Shown here: positions 29,501 to 33,742 of the stretch, in pieces
Layout of the letters: each line of letters opens with the position of its first letter
Position numbering within the stretch: the stretch's first letter is position 1
Assembly: GCA_946495675.1 (NCBI GenBank)
Contig: CAMMDQ010000001.1
Coordinates: forward strand, 1 to 64,000
Reading direction: 5' to 3'
DNA from: an uncultured Bacillota bacterium
Lineage (GTDB): Bacteria > Bacillota > Clostridia > Christensenellales > UBA1242
Length of the DNA: 64,000 bases
Notes under the pieces: generated by a model
Seen by the model: only the letters and a program-made list of their open reading frames with translations
The model's database searches: none
What the model was told of the DNA's origin: nothing
Translations under genes and position numbers: made by a program

Positions 29501-29703
29501 TTGACGGAGGAACGGCTAGCAAACTAGGATTCTATGCACAAAACACTAACAATATGCCATCAGATAGGTTGTTCTATGTTGAGAGACAAAACACCTTCAT
29601 AGAAAATAATCTTGAAAATTTTAAATATCTCGTGCTTGATGCTGAAGGCGAGTCAGTTTACTCAAAAGACAGTTTTATTGCTACAGATGGCATACGTAGT
29701 TAA
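11503..29703 (+). CDS. giant GLUG-repeat surface protein, 6066 aa
   Basis: The protein opens with a signal peptide and a possible lipobox (LYAC, Cys23). Residues 24 to about 1130 are Ser/Thr/Asn-rich beta-sandwich modules. Blocks of GLUG-like repeats (a GG-[IV]-[AV]-G turn followed by an aromatic or Asn-rich strand, repeated every 30-50 residues) then alternate with further beta modules. They lie at about 1135-1380, 2295-2670, 2815-3270, 3500-4130, 4210-4400 and 4520-4795. Such repeats build right-handed beta-helix stalks in surface adhesins. Residues after about 4800 are less repetitive. No LPxTG signal, membrane anchor or enzyme motif was seen, so attachment would rely on the lipid or on non-covalent binding. 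It has an AAGGAGG ribosome binding site and an 80-nt leader. The frame continues past the TAA for 115 codons, so the protein as written may be truncated. Confidence 0.9.
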   Translation: MKKFIVGLLGIFMMLGASILYACTETNIDLELSTQTVSIQLNGELEDPTATIYANITGTDDKTLDWNLSRDNDVVADVEISETSDGRSAITITAQNVGENDLVLTTAHGGVQKTVHIEVYTEVTQILNKSEDVENKSTRFLVKGQTNTLVGENYFTFLPESSNRTQLSWTFEANGTTSYNGAEIVGNQITLPEQFDSEIVLRATTHLGISQTMQIDCIDPINLSSIDIGGAKTETGGFQYLSSGEEVVVEITPNISGQTYENTAYLAVKYSGEITNDFGGLDIEAVVYDESGRILSIGSENVDGTSERLLRVDGQSVRSAADGSVEYIFKVQALENSNINETFFVAFNIGYADYDYHISSDELNLGKLKVDAKEKIQKISVSKNEIDATIDEQYLYSNYSSSMNGGFGQLYNISLTPNSVVDASGQYILSVNIDGLGLRSDLPPILAYTRFGGAYSEIELEWDANSSRFVSQPISSTLTTLLEHQIYLKANPEFFEAESEAGNIIAALSGIEVSFSSVDNSDIEPATMQVRVVRSSGSIEFATNIDQIKIDSSNLLTFSQTFTLLGQTTVDGLYIPENQSGNRYVEIGQPLFQSTNGQNVTFSVNFTLKEDYLGLTNSQTSFVIMHENGASSNDITLNIYLPLTEAYVVCDSSDSSITMQDFSDKILIDGQDETAALSQSVLMLKNGQTTLLSYVFNQSLNGVSALSSVEASYFDFVYDPNSSDDRQAQLDAFLALYNGDWMQIVDSSQASSDILSTNLAVDHIRTTSEGYSYLVLSFEGIGEDGEAVVIQRVILVHSYNAVESFSVSSANDTNFTLYASNSVGNSDQVSKTVRISYSSGDITYKNAENFRFETTIGSQTLTGNIIDNTVRWTTEDGASFANPYFDIMAVNIGPSYLEFTIFALSTELAQNAPQLVNIYYSISSTQANLDQVGLVDSTDPYRAQVNFVIINADRVEELVVDGVDDNGLYFEVGSLSDTTQFIVTTSSPSYAMDDSVSSIVVDENGQVSNNIVSVQTVNNRLRIDLVANTGTKGKLYIFPSDAVLNGQIIYQYEGGRGSLSLNELGLKRSGSSQTNFEWLVENAFFVNNQQQQISFAQIFKSVDILVADGRSFEYAYRVYEEEDFSRGAQPSSYFYTVMNDITLTNTHFDTFNGGLQGDNKNITITLDGQNFAGTLSISGSEGGVIRNITFNGNVSAYGSANGFVVDINNGVIRNVTIDTYGLSSSVLSANSGYVGGIAGTNYSGAYIENVSVLGLTINGGNATVGGVAGQNSGSITQARVEFYRLAGEDDNTTLNTFTGNVVGGVIGRQNVSSTSSVYQIYAYDYILDSANANNRLKGTTKGALIGQLSGNGTLIFSESFAFVDNMVGQTTENPETFDLSAFVGDANGVSINYQLSYISYYDSEGFKTVTSTDFSGNRVIASGDSGFNENINGGNSYLRYFYQDEKVQSVVQKFNVVQNGGLYKAIPVENSNSIVFFRADLAASVGSSSLTASQAQDYQELNTIDIAALFGSYDQNIIVSSDSSSLVITGSQIFVQSVGNGELTLSSKQDVTVNRSFDFVVEKALSSIIVSSQNAAGQTEQFEHGQNSTVYLQKTMSRQFVAEFATDTVYLGNGADAFEIQMLENFAIDIEDLTKTQNATTEFEQVSNTVFAATANEGEITGTIFAKISSSDLQQAVTNEIGISITINPIDGAISIGFDRDEISLSPSTTTSVNVTMITTDANDVASAQISLINGEIETVLEPNYDAESGKTTYSKPDGTEVLTITRTAGDPSENSGVYQKEFSFRFEVAEEYLSRLSSDETYMVKFLSNTLYSSEKSLTLYLSRQEMSKVDMTNYRVSKTTFNPTQTIYETEGTTGVMAPGSSSIMQISVNPQYSYYDFMELTVSGAPIVDAVTFLPVAPGESNQYQTTSEISLQYITNGFRFTPSMNSKFKYNLYFLAVFNRAIPQDCTLTFTATYYAYNQNGQPEIVDYVNSYIFVSYLSEPTITVDGATSALLAKGGSAQVSISVNLDQEIESINISGATNVDYHLVGNPEGEIDASTNKRVYTYNLYANILATAGEDNRFYVNATVIRRINNNIERKTTQATVTLVDFKIDEDQTYLEGAEDGVLDVYVNVNQTLSLNYMFDPQSPNYDASDEDSITAYENIMRERSIFEQNHYYPQITNREVSQDDYLLNVEATVNADGTTTYSPILLEDRIYYVTGTNTYVPIKGASEGTSPFIISVDERGEVNIRATTLTQSSQQIMIRTYVTTNGEERIIQTYFTLQTSLYSDEDLPIMVESAQEFLSLAESEDEQMHDYILMNDIVLESYEPFDTDFISSFDGNGHTIFIRSFNTDSSSNTLNLALFDTVASGTTLKNVRVNLYEGGNISVDLSSYTTANIAGFAITNNGIITNCEVVSFYTDQYAIGASGLNESAILTQRSGDTGLIVTYNRGEGTGEQIMQNTSSWNSSVAGFVLNNNGNITNSRVGGDQVIELLSQDEINENQVVARHSTLENFVIQAQGRVAGFVLQNAGSIAASFVKNLAMQNKSATAIESKAFAAGFVGTSSGKIMTSYVEGVKQASLSTQSIYARLGSTISSEQCVIAGFILTNSGDSSVIENCYSNILISSSSNVGSVYLASGFVYRNEGRVANCYSASQVENQRYSQMNFSGLDADGNLLASGEYENCYYYDQDYSELDSSTGSSTEEAFETDVIRVPDAGEEDYFYGFAIATATLQDGVWAMDIGDGLSAREGLKLIEADTIAHSYRYVVYFSEDQIVEGQPSYSLPYGQIVFEDDSTYSIDTSYGSSQNPIIIRDAEEFVQVTGSSSSTPIQLQYETTIHGTYRLVSDIDMTAFSSQIITLPSTQKAFSGTLYGNGFTITGLSLSYNGRNLSYGLFKSIEPYVVYNQQGTIVQTYSPKITGLNIEVGSNLLAGDTIFVGTLAGYVKDALLINISLDYSNGAMVQGRNFTGSLAGVVAGSSRLRNITVTNPNIQSARIASSGNTALNLTAINSARADQGWLGQLSYSYNFTGTDSIANATTNLSYAGGVAGYVDIYDANSRRTSFVYTETPVFNVSNIRSQGTINITGQVVGGLFGLTAHQTFVQDAGVTISGSMSSNSSHILSTKDYAGGVIGQSFGFLHKLFSTHEEHEQQLIEDQIASFYNGSATQANVERGVLDLFMPASSSTTYSQIAIGGLVGQVGSGTLQVSYSNLNVISLTAQRAGGLIGETNLSQSATYYVDKNIIATGQYTKYLIYETYASGDVRAYYNNEEGNSEEGNSGGLIGYIADSQDRIALLSTNAINFFTNIDYRTGQTYALDDFATIDDADDAFYNGYVAEHVYQFVGGSTEPNSLSTQLKFWKARINTGTQSNNPSVGYVQSYDFADYGQPVFINLYPDNETNAESDSDAGEALYQVESISTFTTGTAGYQATQKIFLNSGVWQQSNWSHSVDQFFPDIRYSLADPTTVYLDSYQASIEYVLGLMQTNPTLTVIVRGLTEDGTEYRDVDLKDYQSRFPINAFAGTLTSADNYTTDSDEQVSLIINGSLFESTAIGFSIENVVITAQSESNASLEVDGGLISEADIEGSTISDLTLKIESGVTVKPVDDAAGLIAPRLVSSRINGLTIDGSSLRGSSVLAVAAGGYESLDVGLIAGVASQESSTSVMTITSINLDFGEGKNVTAISFAKDSTNGTTVQNLNVGLYFGSSSKNAGTSSQRIYLAGFTGVGHIDLGNVSWQSNYLTEDLIINAGGYIGKIDQLNTMSFNSSDQSESNIKLSLPESVTELYAGGLVGQAEGNDLTLNSSSSSTSSTSKIISFEIAGETTTETAYIGGLFGLSNNALTAANFAVNMAVENVTATEESGESSSPALAVGGVVGYSTNALTAENIQIRNISKTTGINVSSAQDLLVGIGSLVGYSASRINSTQGQLYSDLDITYTVDTETTSGEAADDLYIGGMIGYLANTTDTSSLGSNSNGIAYLGRIQANLNDARSASLGGIVGYYDGSDTQSGGAFTINKSIFGGDIIVHNPSGQTINVGGTIGQTNANFMINRANNYGEVFIDYGNNNTSRMETYNFGGIVGSINSGSNAGSELGTVSNSNSMVTNHNARLARSTDNANALIGAGTVEASSSGNYYNSAVALAFDTQGTDIGYSSNSNAGFVGSTTGENIIGKLTTAIDDGEFINFAKEVYNINQDEQTNREDPSWYDNVSKLRPTVIGNADDIENGSEFAVKYYVADSSTINYFAGKTLENVAVVGNFETLTMNPAIASLSGYSSVSGFNASISRNTNVASGNVGGLVNSMSGNSIIYGIGVNGSMSIGGTNAVTMGGIVGSMSGGLIAESYTNLDMIYRAASSGTISAIANYNSSVDSVVSFIDYTYATGSVATYIDANVYAFASGTSNLNISNAYTITKLDLNDYTDGTFAGTPSVKGSAAGDVYYDKNGLNYSSLQDGKVTTDFTVEDGNGSVLKDDNWQRNINFNWGYPTRNFTYLKQSSWAERKEADDSTYKDTDRSAYDDYVLTYSYTKVENGGMPNETDTVYAYTIPNAGILARLADITGTAKAKNVALLYDIDLAATQFAKTAADETTVNWTSLFDGDTTFTAQFDGQDKTITGLDKNLFGSVGGTVRNLRLTEGSTATALLAEEMTGGTISNITLEGEISADNGNVGALVNSMTGGSIDTVTSMVKITGTGTSAVGGIVGSITAGELYYCSNYGPISTTTAAAGGIVGEIATGTEERVVDHCFNGGSVLSGYTVQATTGKYYAGGIVGNATDSNITIEDCYNAGMVKAGHKAHADMAYAAGIAANAASGTTISNCYNEGPIEALGVNPEWKFVVSGVTYDENGVLTRVTDPKIWLVQTNATNVSAYKIANTDVTNCSVNDDADLILNGAMLDRYNESGNNLENCSYATADYKHMINTQVNNDLLYEIDGNTMRPISSSRMFGFTYYNVLPYIYSIELSSINLTLKSKKTTSEEDYSSLQLNNLDLPEIFVETQKVDAMIDIGYYRHYLVPGDTSGGVGGSRDDRQNYEINRNYYYDIEDSIQDKINAFQDNLGTDDSTGNNYSPLSKSDYGSSAQGQTTQVSIGETNYYLTSSANTLQQSTYTYTWTYDLKTEEFEDYASDTDVSHWSVSNASVSEESINVSIDSIADGKMTLSYRGTQLSNTDLTFDLTYQQDYSISLSGGPSDFVYIDERSFGIVLDDNESNEIYRYVDQSLRLESDSQTFGNVVKMTDNNSKAYYFVLSGNRLIYYLGASVGSDNNDGLGTNQTINEFVSEFPTQLKTEERGMVSNISASANQGGNFTIGNQTYTATQSSTLSNSDFVLTNISSEINADSALASFGIDGNPQFVIRIEKTDSEITIMMSASYERFEIYSSFYSTSWFDAFVNGNGAEIESNFRHAAGSVGVTIDDGAERAELMLAGNKEIHVTLSASMSDAQFRQFCNYIFLANYYMQTQNQTLINSSATSFTYNVPAFEFNGTLYNQTNVVNNLYEYSQEYGMEVDQQSREFTYDTVADANAAIFRGNVTISDKATYTLSSASLTNTSSQDYVYKIGDGSVSMLAPGGNLALQNYAGQTVNIYSTADSYLTGGENVTVQMNLQTSEDTTTWTEIEFTLNDFGDFEKASGWIYSQNNNDTDPSDEAIVDFDIADYLAVFKAGNQYYIYAVDSAQTINRLDASSENSESLTVNIAKGEYFANNVNLDGANFNEKAYTVSENSVSTYFNNCIQLTYSKEASAEGERTADDLTVAVPGSSPLPIILTNDVFINNSFNIDHNVYGNGYAIISSYYHAFTNISASASVKNVTIAATTGSAGYVYNNISGNLTNVDFYGMVSSGNDFGLNGAETSFSNVNIYASYYGGADFNFTLTQEEQGNSKASSVVFKGVVALRDSSHRRVAGSNINFEGVDVEGAILKAGNGGNGYVTIAQSINNMVERQGGSAGTISGAGGAFTEITVKSGTSGGAYLENERGNSDATFMSNAFGKIFAGNDGDGDHIVIDSNAEYGFREENTGNSIPNVLFIFRSPESIRVDGGTASKLGFYAQNTNNMPSDRLFYVERQNTFIENNLENFKYLVLDAEGESVYSKDSFIATDGIRS
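21253..21282 (+). repeat. 15-bp tandem duplication inside the giant gene
   Basis: GAAGAAGGCAACAGC occurs twice head to tail, encoding EEGNS twice. The copies are identical, which points to a recent slippage event that kept the frame. Confidence 0.8.
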
Positions 29704-30051
29704 ACCGAAGACTCCTTTGATTCGTGGGCGGAGACAAACACTGATGCTAGAGCGTCGATATATAGAATTGAGTTAACTGATTATTATGAAGGTGATACTG
29801 AATATGATGATGGCTTCTTTGATATTTATCTCGTATTCAATGATCCGGTCATTCTTTCAACTTCAAATTATTCATCAATCCTCTCATGGCTTGTCGATCA
29901 TGCGAATAATGGCAATTGCAGAATTTATGAAGACTCTGATCTTACGACGGAGTACGATTCTATAACGGTTGATAACTTGATGGATGCTATAAGATCAGAT
30001 TCGTCGGGAGATTCAGGTTGGCACTCTATACTAATCTGGGCAGCTTTGTGA
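29704..30051 (+). other. in-frame continuation of the giant gene after a TAA stop
   Basis: Directly after the TAA at 29701-29703, the same frame stays open for 115 sense codons and ends in TGA at 30049-30051, two bases before the terminator stem. The translation has the same acidic, Tyr/Ser/Asn-rich character as the upstream protein (for example TEDSFDSWAE and YYEGDTEYDDGFFDIYLVFN). No start codon with a ribosome binding site opens it. It is best read as the original C-terminus, cut off by a nonsense change, a sequencing error or, less likely, reached by readthrough. Confidence 0.75.
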
Positions 30052-30052
30052 T

Positions 30053-30081
30053 AAAAAGAAACCTTGCGGGGTTTCTTTTTT
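30053..30081 (+). terminator. terminator of the giant gene
   Basis: AAAAAGAAACC (30053-30063) pairs with GGTTTCTTTTT (30070-30080), followed by T. It sits right after the TGA at 30049, not after the TAA at 29701, which supports the longer frame as the original gene. Confidence 0.85.
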
Positions 30082-30106
30082 GCAAAGAATAAAAAAAGTT
30101 TGCAAA

Positions 30107-30134
30107 TTGCAAAGTTTTTCAAATTGTTTATAAT
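30107..30134 (+). promoter_or_regulatory. probable promoter for the 30192 gene
   Basis: TTGCAA (30107-30112), 16 bp and TATAAT (30129-30134). The transcript would have a leader of about 50 nt ending in an AAAGGAG ribosome binding site. Confidence 0.6.
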
Positions 30135-30191
30135 GGTTTGTTTCTGCAAAAGAATTATGGTAAAATAAAGTTGTTGATAAAGGAGTTTGGT

Positions 30192-30761
30192 ATGATTGAA
30201 ATAACTGACAAGAAGGATGCGGTGGAAACTATGAAGAAACTGGGGCTTAACTATTTTCCGCTAGATGTTTTTGACGTAAATGATATTGAAGGTATCAAAA
30301 AGTTTTTCAAGAAATATCCTGCAAGTGAATATGTTTTGCGCAATGCTGATAAGGCTGGTGGTAAATTTTTCTTCGTTTCTTCTTTTGAAGAGGCTTTGCC
30401 GCTTTTGCAAAATTTTCAGGAAAAAGTTACCATAGATGTTTCTTACAATCCTTATAAAGAAGATATTGTTCTGGTGGGAGATGTTAAAGTGACAAAAGAT
30501 GGCTTTCAAGATATGATCGACCTGATTGCTCGTGATGATGAAGAAGGCACAAATCGAAATGTTTATGAAAATCCAAAATACAATTTGCATACCACTCTTG
30601 ATGATGAAAAGCTTTGGAAAATTCCAGGTTTTACTAAGCTTATGGACTATATCAGCAGGCACGAACTTTATAACATGATTGTTGAGTTTATTGTTTACGA
30701 TTGCAAGCTTGGAATCAAAAAAGAAAATGTTGTTATTGCCGAGATTAGAACGGATTATTAA
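30192..30761 (+). CDS. protein of unknown function, 189 aa
   Basis: I chose the ATG at 30192 because AAAGGAG lies six bases upstream; the frame is open further upstream but without a start signal. The 189-residue protein is soluble, acidic and mixed alpha/beta, with no signal peptide, membrane helix or motif I can name. It is flanked by a promoter and by a terminator that overlaps the ppdK promoter, so it is a one-gene unit. Its place beside ppdK may be accidental: it does not look like the PPDK regulatory kinase, which has a P-loop. Confidence 0.75.
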   Translation: MIEITDKKDAVETMKKLGLNYFPLDVFDVNDIEGIKKFFKKYPASEYVLRNADKAGGKFFFVSSFEEALPLLQNFQEKVTIDVSYNPYKEDIVLVGDVKVTKDGFQDMIDLIARDDEEGTNRNVYENPKYNLHTTLDDEKLWKIPGFTKLMDYISRHELYNMIVEFIVYDCKLGIKKENVVIAEIRTDY

Positions 30762-30788
30762 ATATATTATTTTTTTGCAAAAATTGAC

Positions 30789-30826
30789 AAAAATAGGCTT
30801 AAATTATTTGCCTATTTTTTTCTTTT
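30789..30826 (+). terminator. terminator overlapping the ppdK promoter
   Basis: AAAAATAGGC (30789-30798) pairs with GCCTATTTTT (30810-30819), and a T-rich tail follows. The right arm contains the -35 of the ppdK promoter, so hairpin and promoter are nested. Confidence 0.7.
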
Positions 30827-30836
30827 TGACTATAAT
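30808..30836 (+). promoter_or_regulatory. sigma-A promoter of ppdK
   Basis: TTGCCT (30808-30813), 17 bp and TATAAT (30831-30836), followed by an AAAGGAG ribosome binding site and the ATG at 30868. Confidence 0.65.
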
Positions 30837-30867
30837 AAATCTTGACGAAAAAAAGGAGAAAAATGTA

Positions 30868-33498
30868 ATGAAAAAATTTGTTTACTTGTTTAAAGAAGCT
30901 GACGGAAAAAACAAAGCCCTTTTCGGCGGCAAAGGTGCCAATCTTGCTGAAATGACCAGTCTTGGCATGCCAGTTCCTCAAGGGTTTACTGTGACAACCG
31001 AAGCTTGCACACAATACTACCAAGATGGACGAAAAATCAACAATGACATCTTGAAGCAAATCAAAGCCAAAATGGCTGAACTTGAAAAAATTACTGGCAA
31101 AAAATTTGGGGATGAAAAAAATCCATTGCTTGTGTCTGTTCGCTCTGGTGCAAGAGTTTCTATGCCGGGCATGATGGACACAATTTTAAACCTCGGTCTT
31201 AATGACATCTCTGTTGAAGCAGTTGCAAAAAACACAAACAATCCAAGATTTGCTTATGACTGCTATCGCCGCTTTATCCAAATGTTTAGCGATGTTGTTA
31301 TGCAGCAGGAAAAATCTAAATATGAAAAAATCCTTGATAAAGTTAAAGAGAAAAAGAGTGTTAAGTTTGACAAAGATTTGACTGCTGATGATCTTAAAGA
31401 AATCATCAAAATGTTTAAAGATCTTTACAAAAAAGCTCAAGGTGAAGAATTCCCTCAAGATCCAGAAGTTCAGCTTATTGAAGCGATTAAGGCTGTTTTC
31501 CGTTCTTGGGATAACGACCGAGCAAATGTTTACCGCAGAATGCACGACATTCCTTACGAATGGGGCACTGCTGTCAATGTTCAATCAATGGTTTTCGGAA
31601 ATATGGGTGACACATCAGGCACAGGAGTGGCTTTCTCTCGCAATCCTGCAACTGGTGAGAACAAACTTTACGGCGAATACCTTATGAATGCTCAAGGTGA
31701 AGACGTTGTTGCTGGTATTCGAACACCTATGCCTATCTCTGAACTTGAAAAACAAAACCCAGAAGTTTACAAGCAATTTGCTGAAATTGCAAAAAAACTT
31801 GAAAAACACAATAAAGATATGCAAGATATGGAGTTTACTATCGAAAATGGCAAGCTCTATATGCTTCAAACCAGAAATGGCAAGAGAACAGCTAAAGCTG
31901 CTTTAAAAGTTGCCGTTGATCTTGTTAAAGAAGGTATGATTAATGAAAAAGAAGCGCTTATGATGCTTGATCCAAAGCAACTCGACGCTTTGCTGCACCC
32001 TCAATTTGACGCTGCAGCACTTAAAAAGGCAGTGGTTATTGGGCAGGCTTTGCCAGCTTCTCCTGGCGCTGCGTCTGGAAAGATTTGCTTTACTGCAGAC
32101 AAAGCAAAAGAAATGGCAGCAAACAAAGAAAAAGTGGTTCTTGTCAGACTTGAAACTTCTCCTGAAGATATTGAAGGTATGGCTGCAAGCCAAGGTGTTT
32201 TGACTGCTCGTGGCGGAATGACATCTCACGCAGCTGTTGTTGCTCGTGGTATGGGAACTGCTTGCGTTGCAGGCTGCTCAGCAATCAAATTTGCTGCTGA
32301 TGAAAAATCTTTCACTCTTGGTGGAAAAACATACAAAGAAGGGGATGTTATCTCTTTTGACGGCTCTACTGGAAAAATTTATGACGGAGCCGTTAAAACT
32401 GAACCTGCTACAATTTCTGGCGAATTTGCAACCATCATGAACTGGGCAGATAAGTATAGAGTGCTTGAAGTTCGCACAAATGCAGACAATCCTTCAGACG
32501 CTAAAAATGCATTCAATTTTGGAGCACAAGGCGTTGGGCTCTGCAGAACAGAGCACATGTTCTTTGAAGCGGACAGAATCCCTGCAGTAAGAGAAATGAT
32601 TGTTTCTTCAACTGTGGAAGAGAGAAAGAAGGCTCTTGCAAAACTTTTGCCAATGCAGAAAAAAGATTTTAAAGGAATTTACAAATCAATGCAAGGCCAT
32701 CCTGTAACAATCAGATTCCTTGATCCACCTCTTCACGAGTTCCTTCCTCATGAAGATAGCGAGATTAAGGCTCTTGCAAAAGAAATGGGCATTTCATTTG
32801 ATAAACTTAAAGCAACCGTTGCTGACTTGCATGAATTCAACCCAATGATGGGGCATCGTGGTCTTAGACTTGCTGTAACGTATCCAGAAATTGCTCAAAT
32901 GCAAACACAGGCAGTTATTGAAGCAGCAATCGAAGTGAATAAGGAAAAGGGCTACAATATCGTGCCTGAAATCATGATTCCGCTCACTTGCGACTGGAAG
33001 GAATTTAAATATGTTCGTGATATTGTGGCAGAAAAGGCTGATGAAATCATTGCGAAGAAAGGTGTGAAACTCACATACAAAATTGGAACAATGATTGAAA
33101 TCCCTAGAGCTGCACTCACAGCCGATGAAATTGCAAAATATGCAGAATTCTTCTCATTTGGAACGAACGACCTTACACAAATGACTTATGGTTTCTCAAG
33201 AGATGATGCTGGCAAATTCCTTGATGTTTATTATGCGAAGAAGATTTTTGAAAGCGATCCATTTGCAAGACTTGACCAAAACGGTGTTGGTAAACTTGTA
33301 AAAATGGCTGCTGATCTTGGAAAATCAACAAGACCAGATATCAAACTGGGAATCTGTGGCGAGCATGGCGGAGATCCATCATCTGTTGAATTCTGCCATA
33401 ATGCAGGACTCACATATGTTTCTTGCTCTCCATTCAGAGTGCCAATTGCAAGACTTGCTGCCGCACAGGCAAACATCAAAAATCCAAGAAAGAAATAA
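30868..33498 (+). CDS. ppdK: pyruvate, phosphate dikinase
   Basis: The ATG at 30868 gives 876 residues, the normal PPDK length; the open frame upstream has no start signal. The N-terminal ATP-grasp domain begins with KKFVYLF and FGGKGANLAEM and includes the SVRSGARVSMPGMMDT block. The phosphohistidine domain holds GGMTSHAAVVARGMGTACV with the swivelling His. The C-terminal PEP/pyruvate TIM barrel carries GLCRTEHMF, the metal-binding EIMIP region and GICGEHGGDPSS with the catalytic Cys. The enzyme converts PEP, AMP and PPi to pyruvate, ATP and Pi, or the reverse. In anaerobic Clostridia it often replaces or complements pyruvate kinase to save energy. Monocistronic, between its own promoter and a strong terminator. 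Confidence 0.98.
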   Translation: MKKFVYLFKEADGKNKALFGGKGANLAEMTSLGMPVPQGFTVTTEACTQYYQDGRKINNDILKQIKAKMAELEKITGKKFGDEKNPLLVSVRSGARVSMPGMMDTILNLGLNDISVEAVAKNTNNPRFAYDCYRRFIQMFSDVVMQQEKSKYEKILDKVKEKKSVKFDKDLTADDLKEIIKMFKDLYKKAQGEEFPQDPEVQLIEAIKAVFRSWDNDRANVYRRMHDIPYEWGTAVNVQSMVFGNMGDTSGTGVAFSRNPATGENKLYGEYLMNAQGEDVVAGIRTPMPISELEKQNPEVYKQFAEIAKKLEKHNKDMQDMEFTIENGKLYMLQTRNGKRTAKAALKVAVDLVKEGMINEKEALMMLDPKQLDALLHPQFDAAALKKAVVIGQALPASPGAASGKICFTADKAKEMAANKEKVVLVRLETSPEDIEGMAASQGVLTARGGMTSHAAVVARGMGTACVAGCSAIKFAADEKSFTLGGKTYKEGDVISFDGSTGKIYDGAVKTEPATISGEFATIMNWADKYRVLEVRTNADNPSDAKNAFNFGAQGVGLCRTEHMFFEADRIPAVREMIVSSTVEERKKALAKLLPMQKKDFKGIYKSMQGHPVTIRFLDPPLHEFLPHEDSEIKALAKEMGISFDKLKATVADLHEFNPMMGHRGLRLAVTYPEIAQMQTQAVIEAAIEVNKEKGYNIVPEIMIPLTCDWKEFKYVRDIVAEKADEIIAKKGVKLTYKIGTMIEIPRAALTADEIAKYAEFFSFGTNDLTQMTYGFSRDDAGKFLDVYYAKKIFESDPFARLDQNGVGKLVKMAADLGKSTRPDIKLGICGEHGGDPSSVEFCHNAGLTYVSCSPFRVPIARLAAAQANIKNPRKK

Positions 33499-33505
33499 AA
33501 TTGAC

Positions 33506-33534
33506 AAAAAACACGCTTTTTTGCGTGTTTTTTT
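33506..33534 (+). terminator. terminator of ppdK
   Basis: AAAAAACACGC and GCGTGTTTTTT form an 11-bp stem around a T-loop, followed by a T-run. Confidence 0.85.
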
Positions 33535-33687
33535 GTTTAATTTTCAATTTTTTTTAATTTTTGCTTAAATAATTATGAAATTTTGCGTGATTTAAAGTGC
33601 AAAGAAAATTTTAAAAATCCAATGTTCCATCTTTAAATTTCAAAAAAAAATTATTAAATTTATTTTTTAAAAATGCAAAGAATAAAT

Positions 33688-33716
33688 TTGGAAAAAGTGT
33701 CGAATTTTGTTATAAT
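33688..33716 (+). promoter_or_regulatory. promoter of the second GLUG protein with a Spo0A box in the spacer
   Basis: TTGGAA (33688-33693), 17 bp and TATAAT (33711-33716). The exact Spo0A heptamer TGTCGAA lies in the spacer at 33698-33704. This repeats the arrangement at the giant gene (11386-11414) with the box in the opposite orientation. Confidence 0.7.
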
Positions 33717-33742
33717 CTTTTTTAAAGGAAAAGGTGCCTTAA

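Noticed and set aside
30679..30867. Upstream extension of PPDK by 63 residues
   Set aside because: It runs through a terminator and the promoter. PPDK homology starts at MKKFVYLF, with a ribosome binding site.
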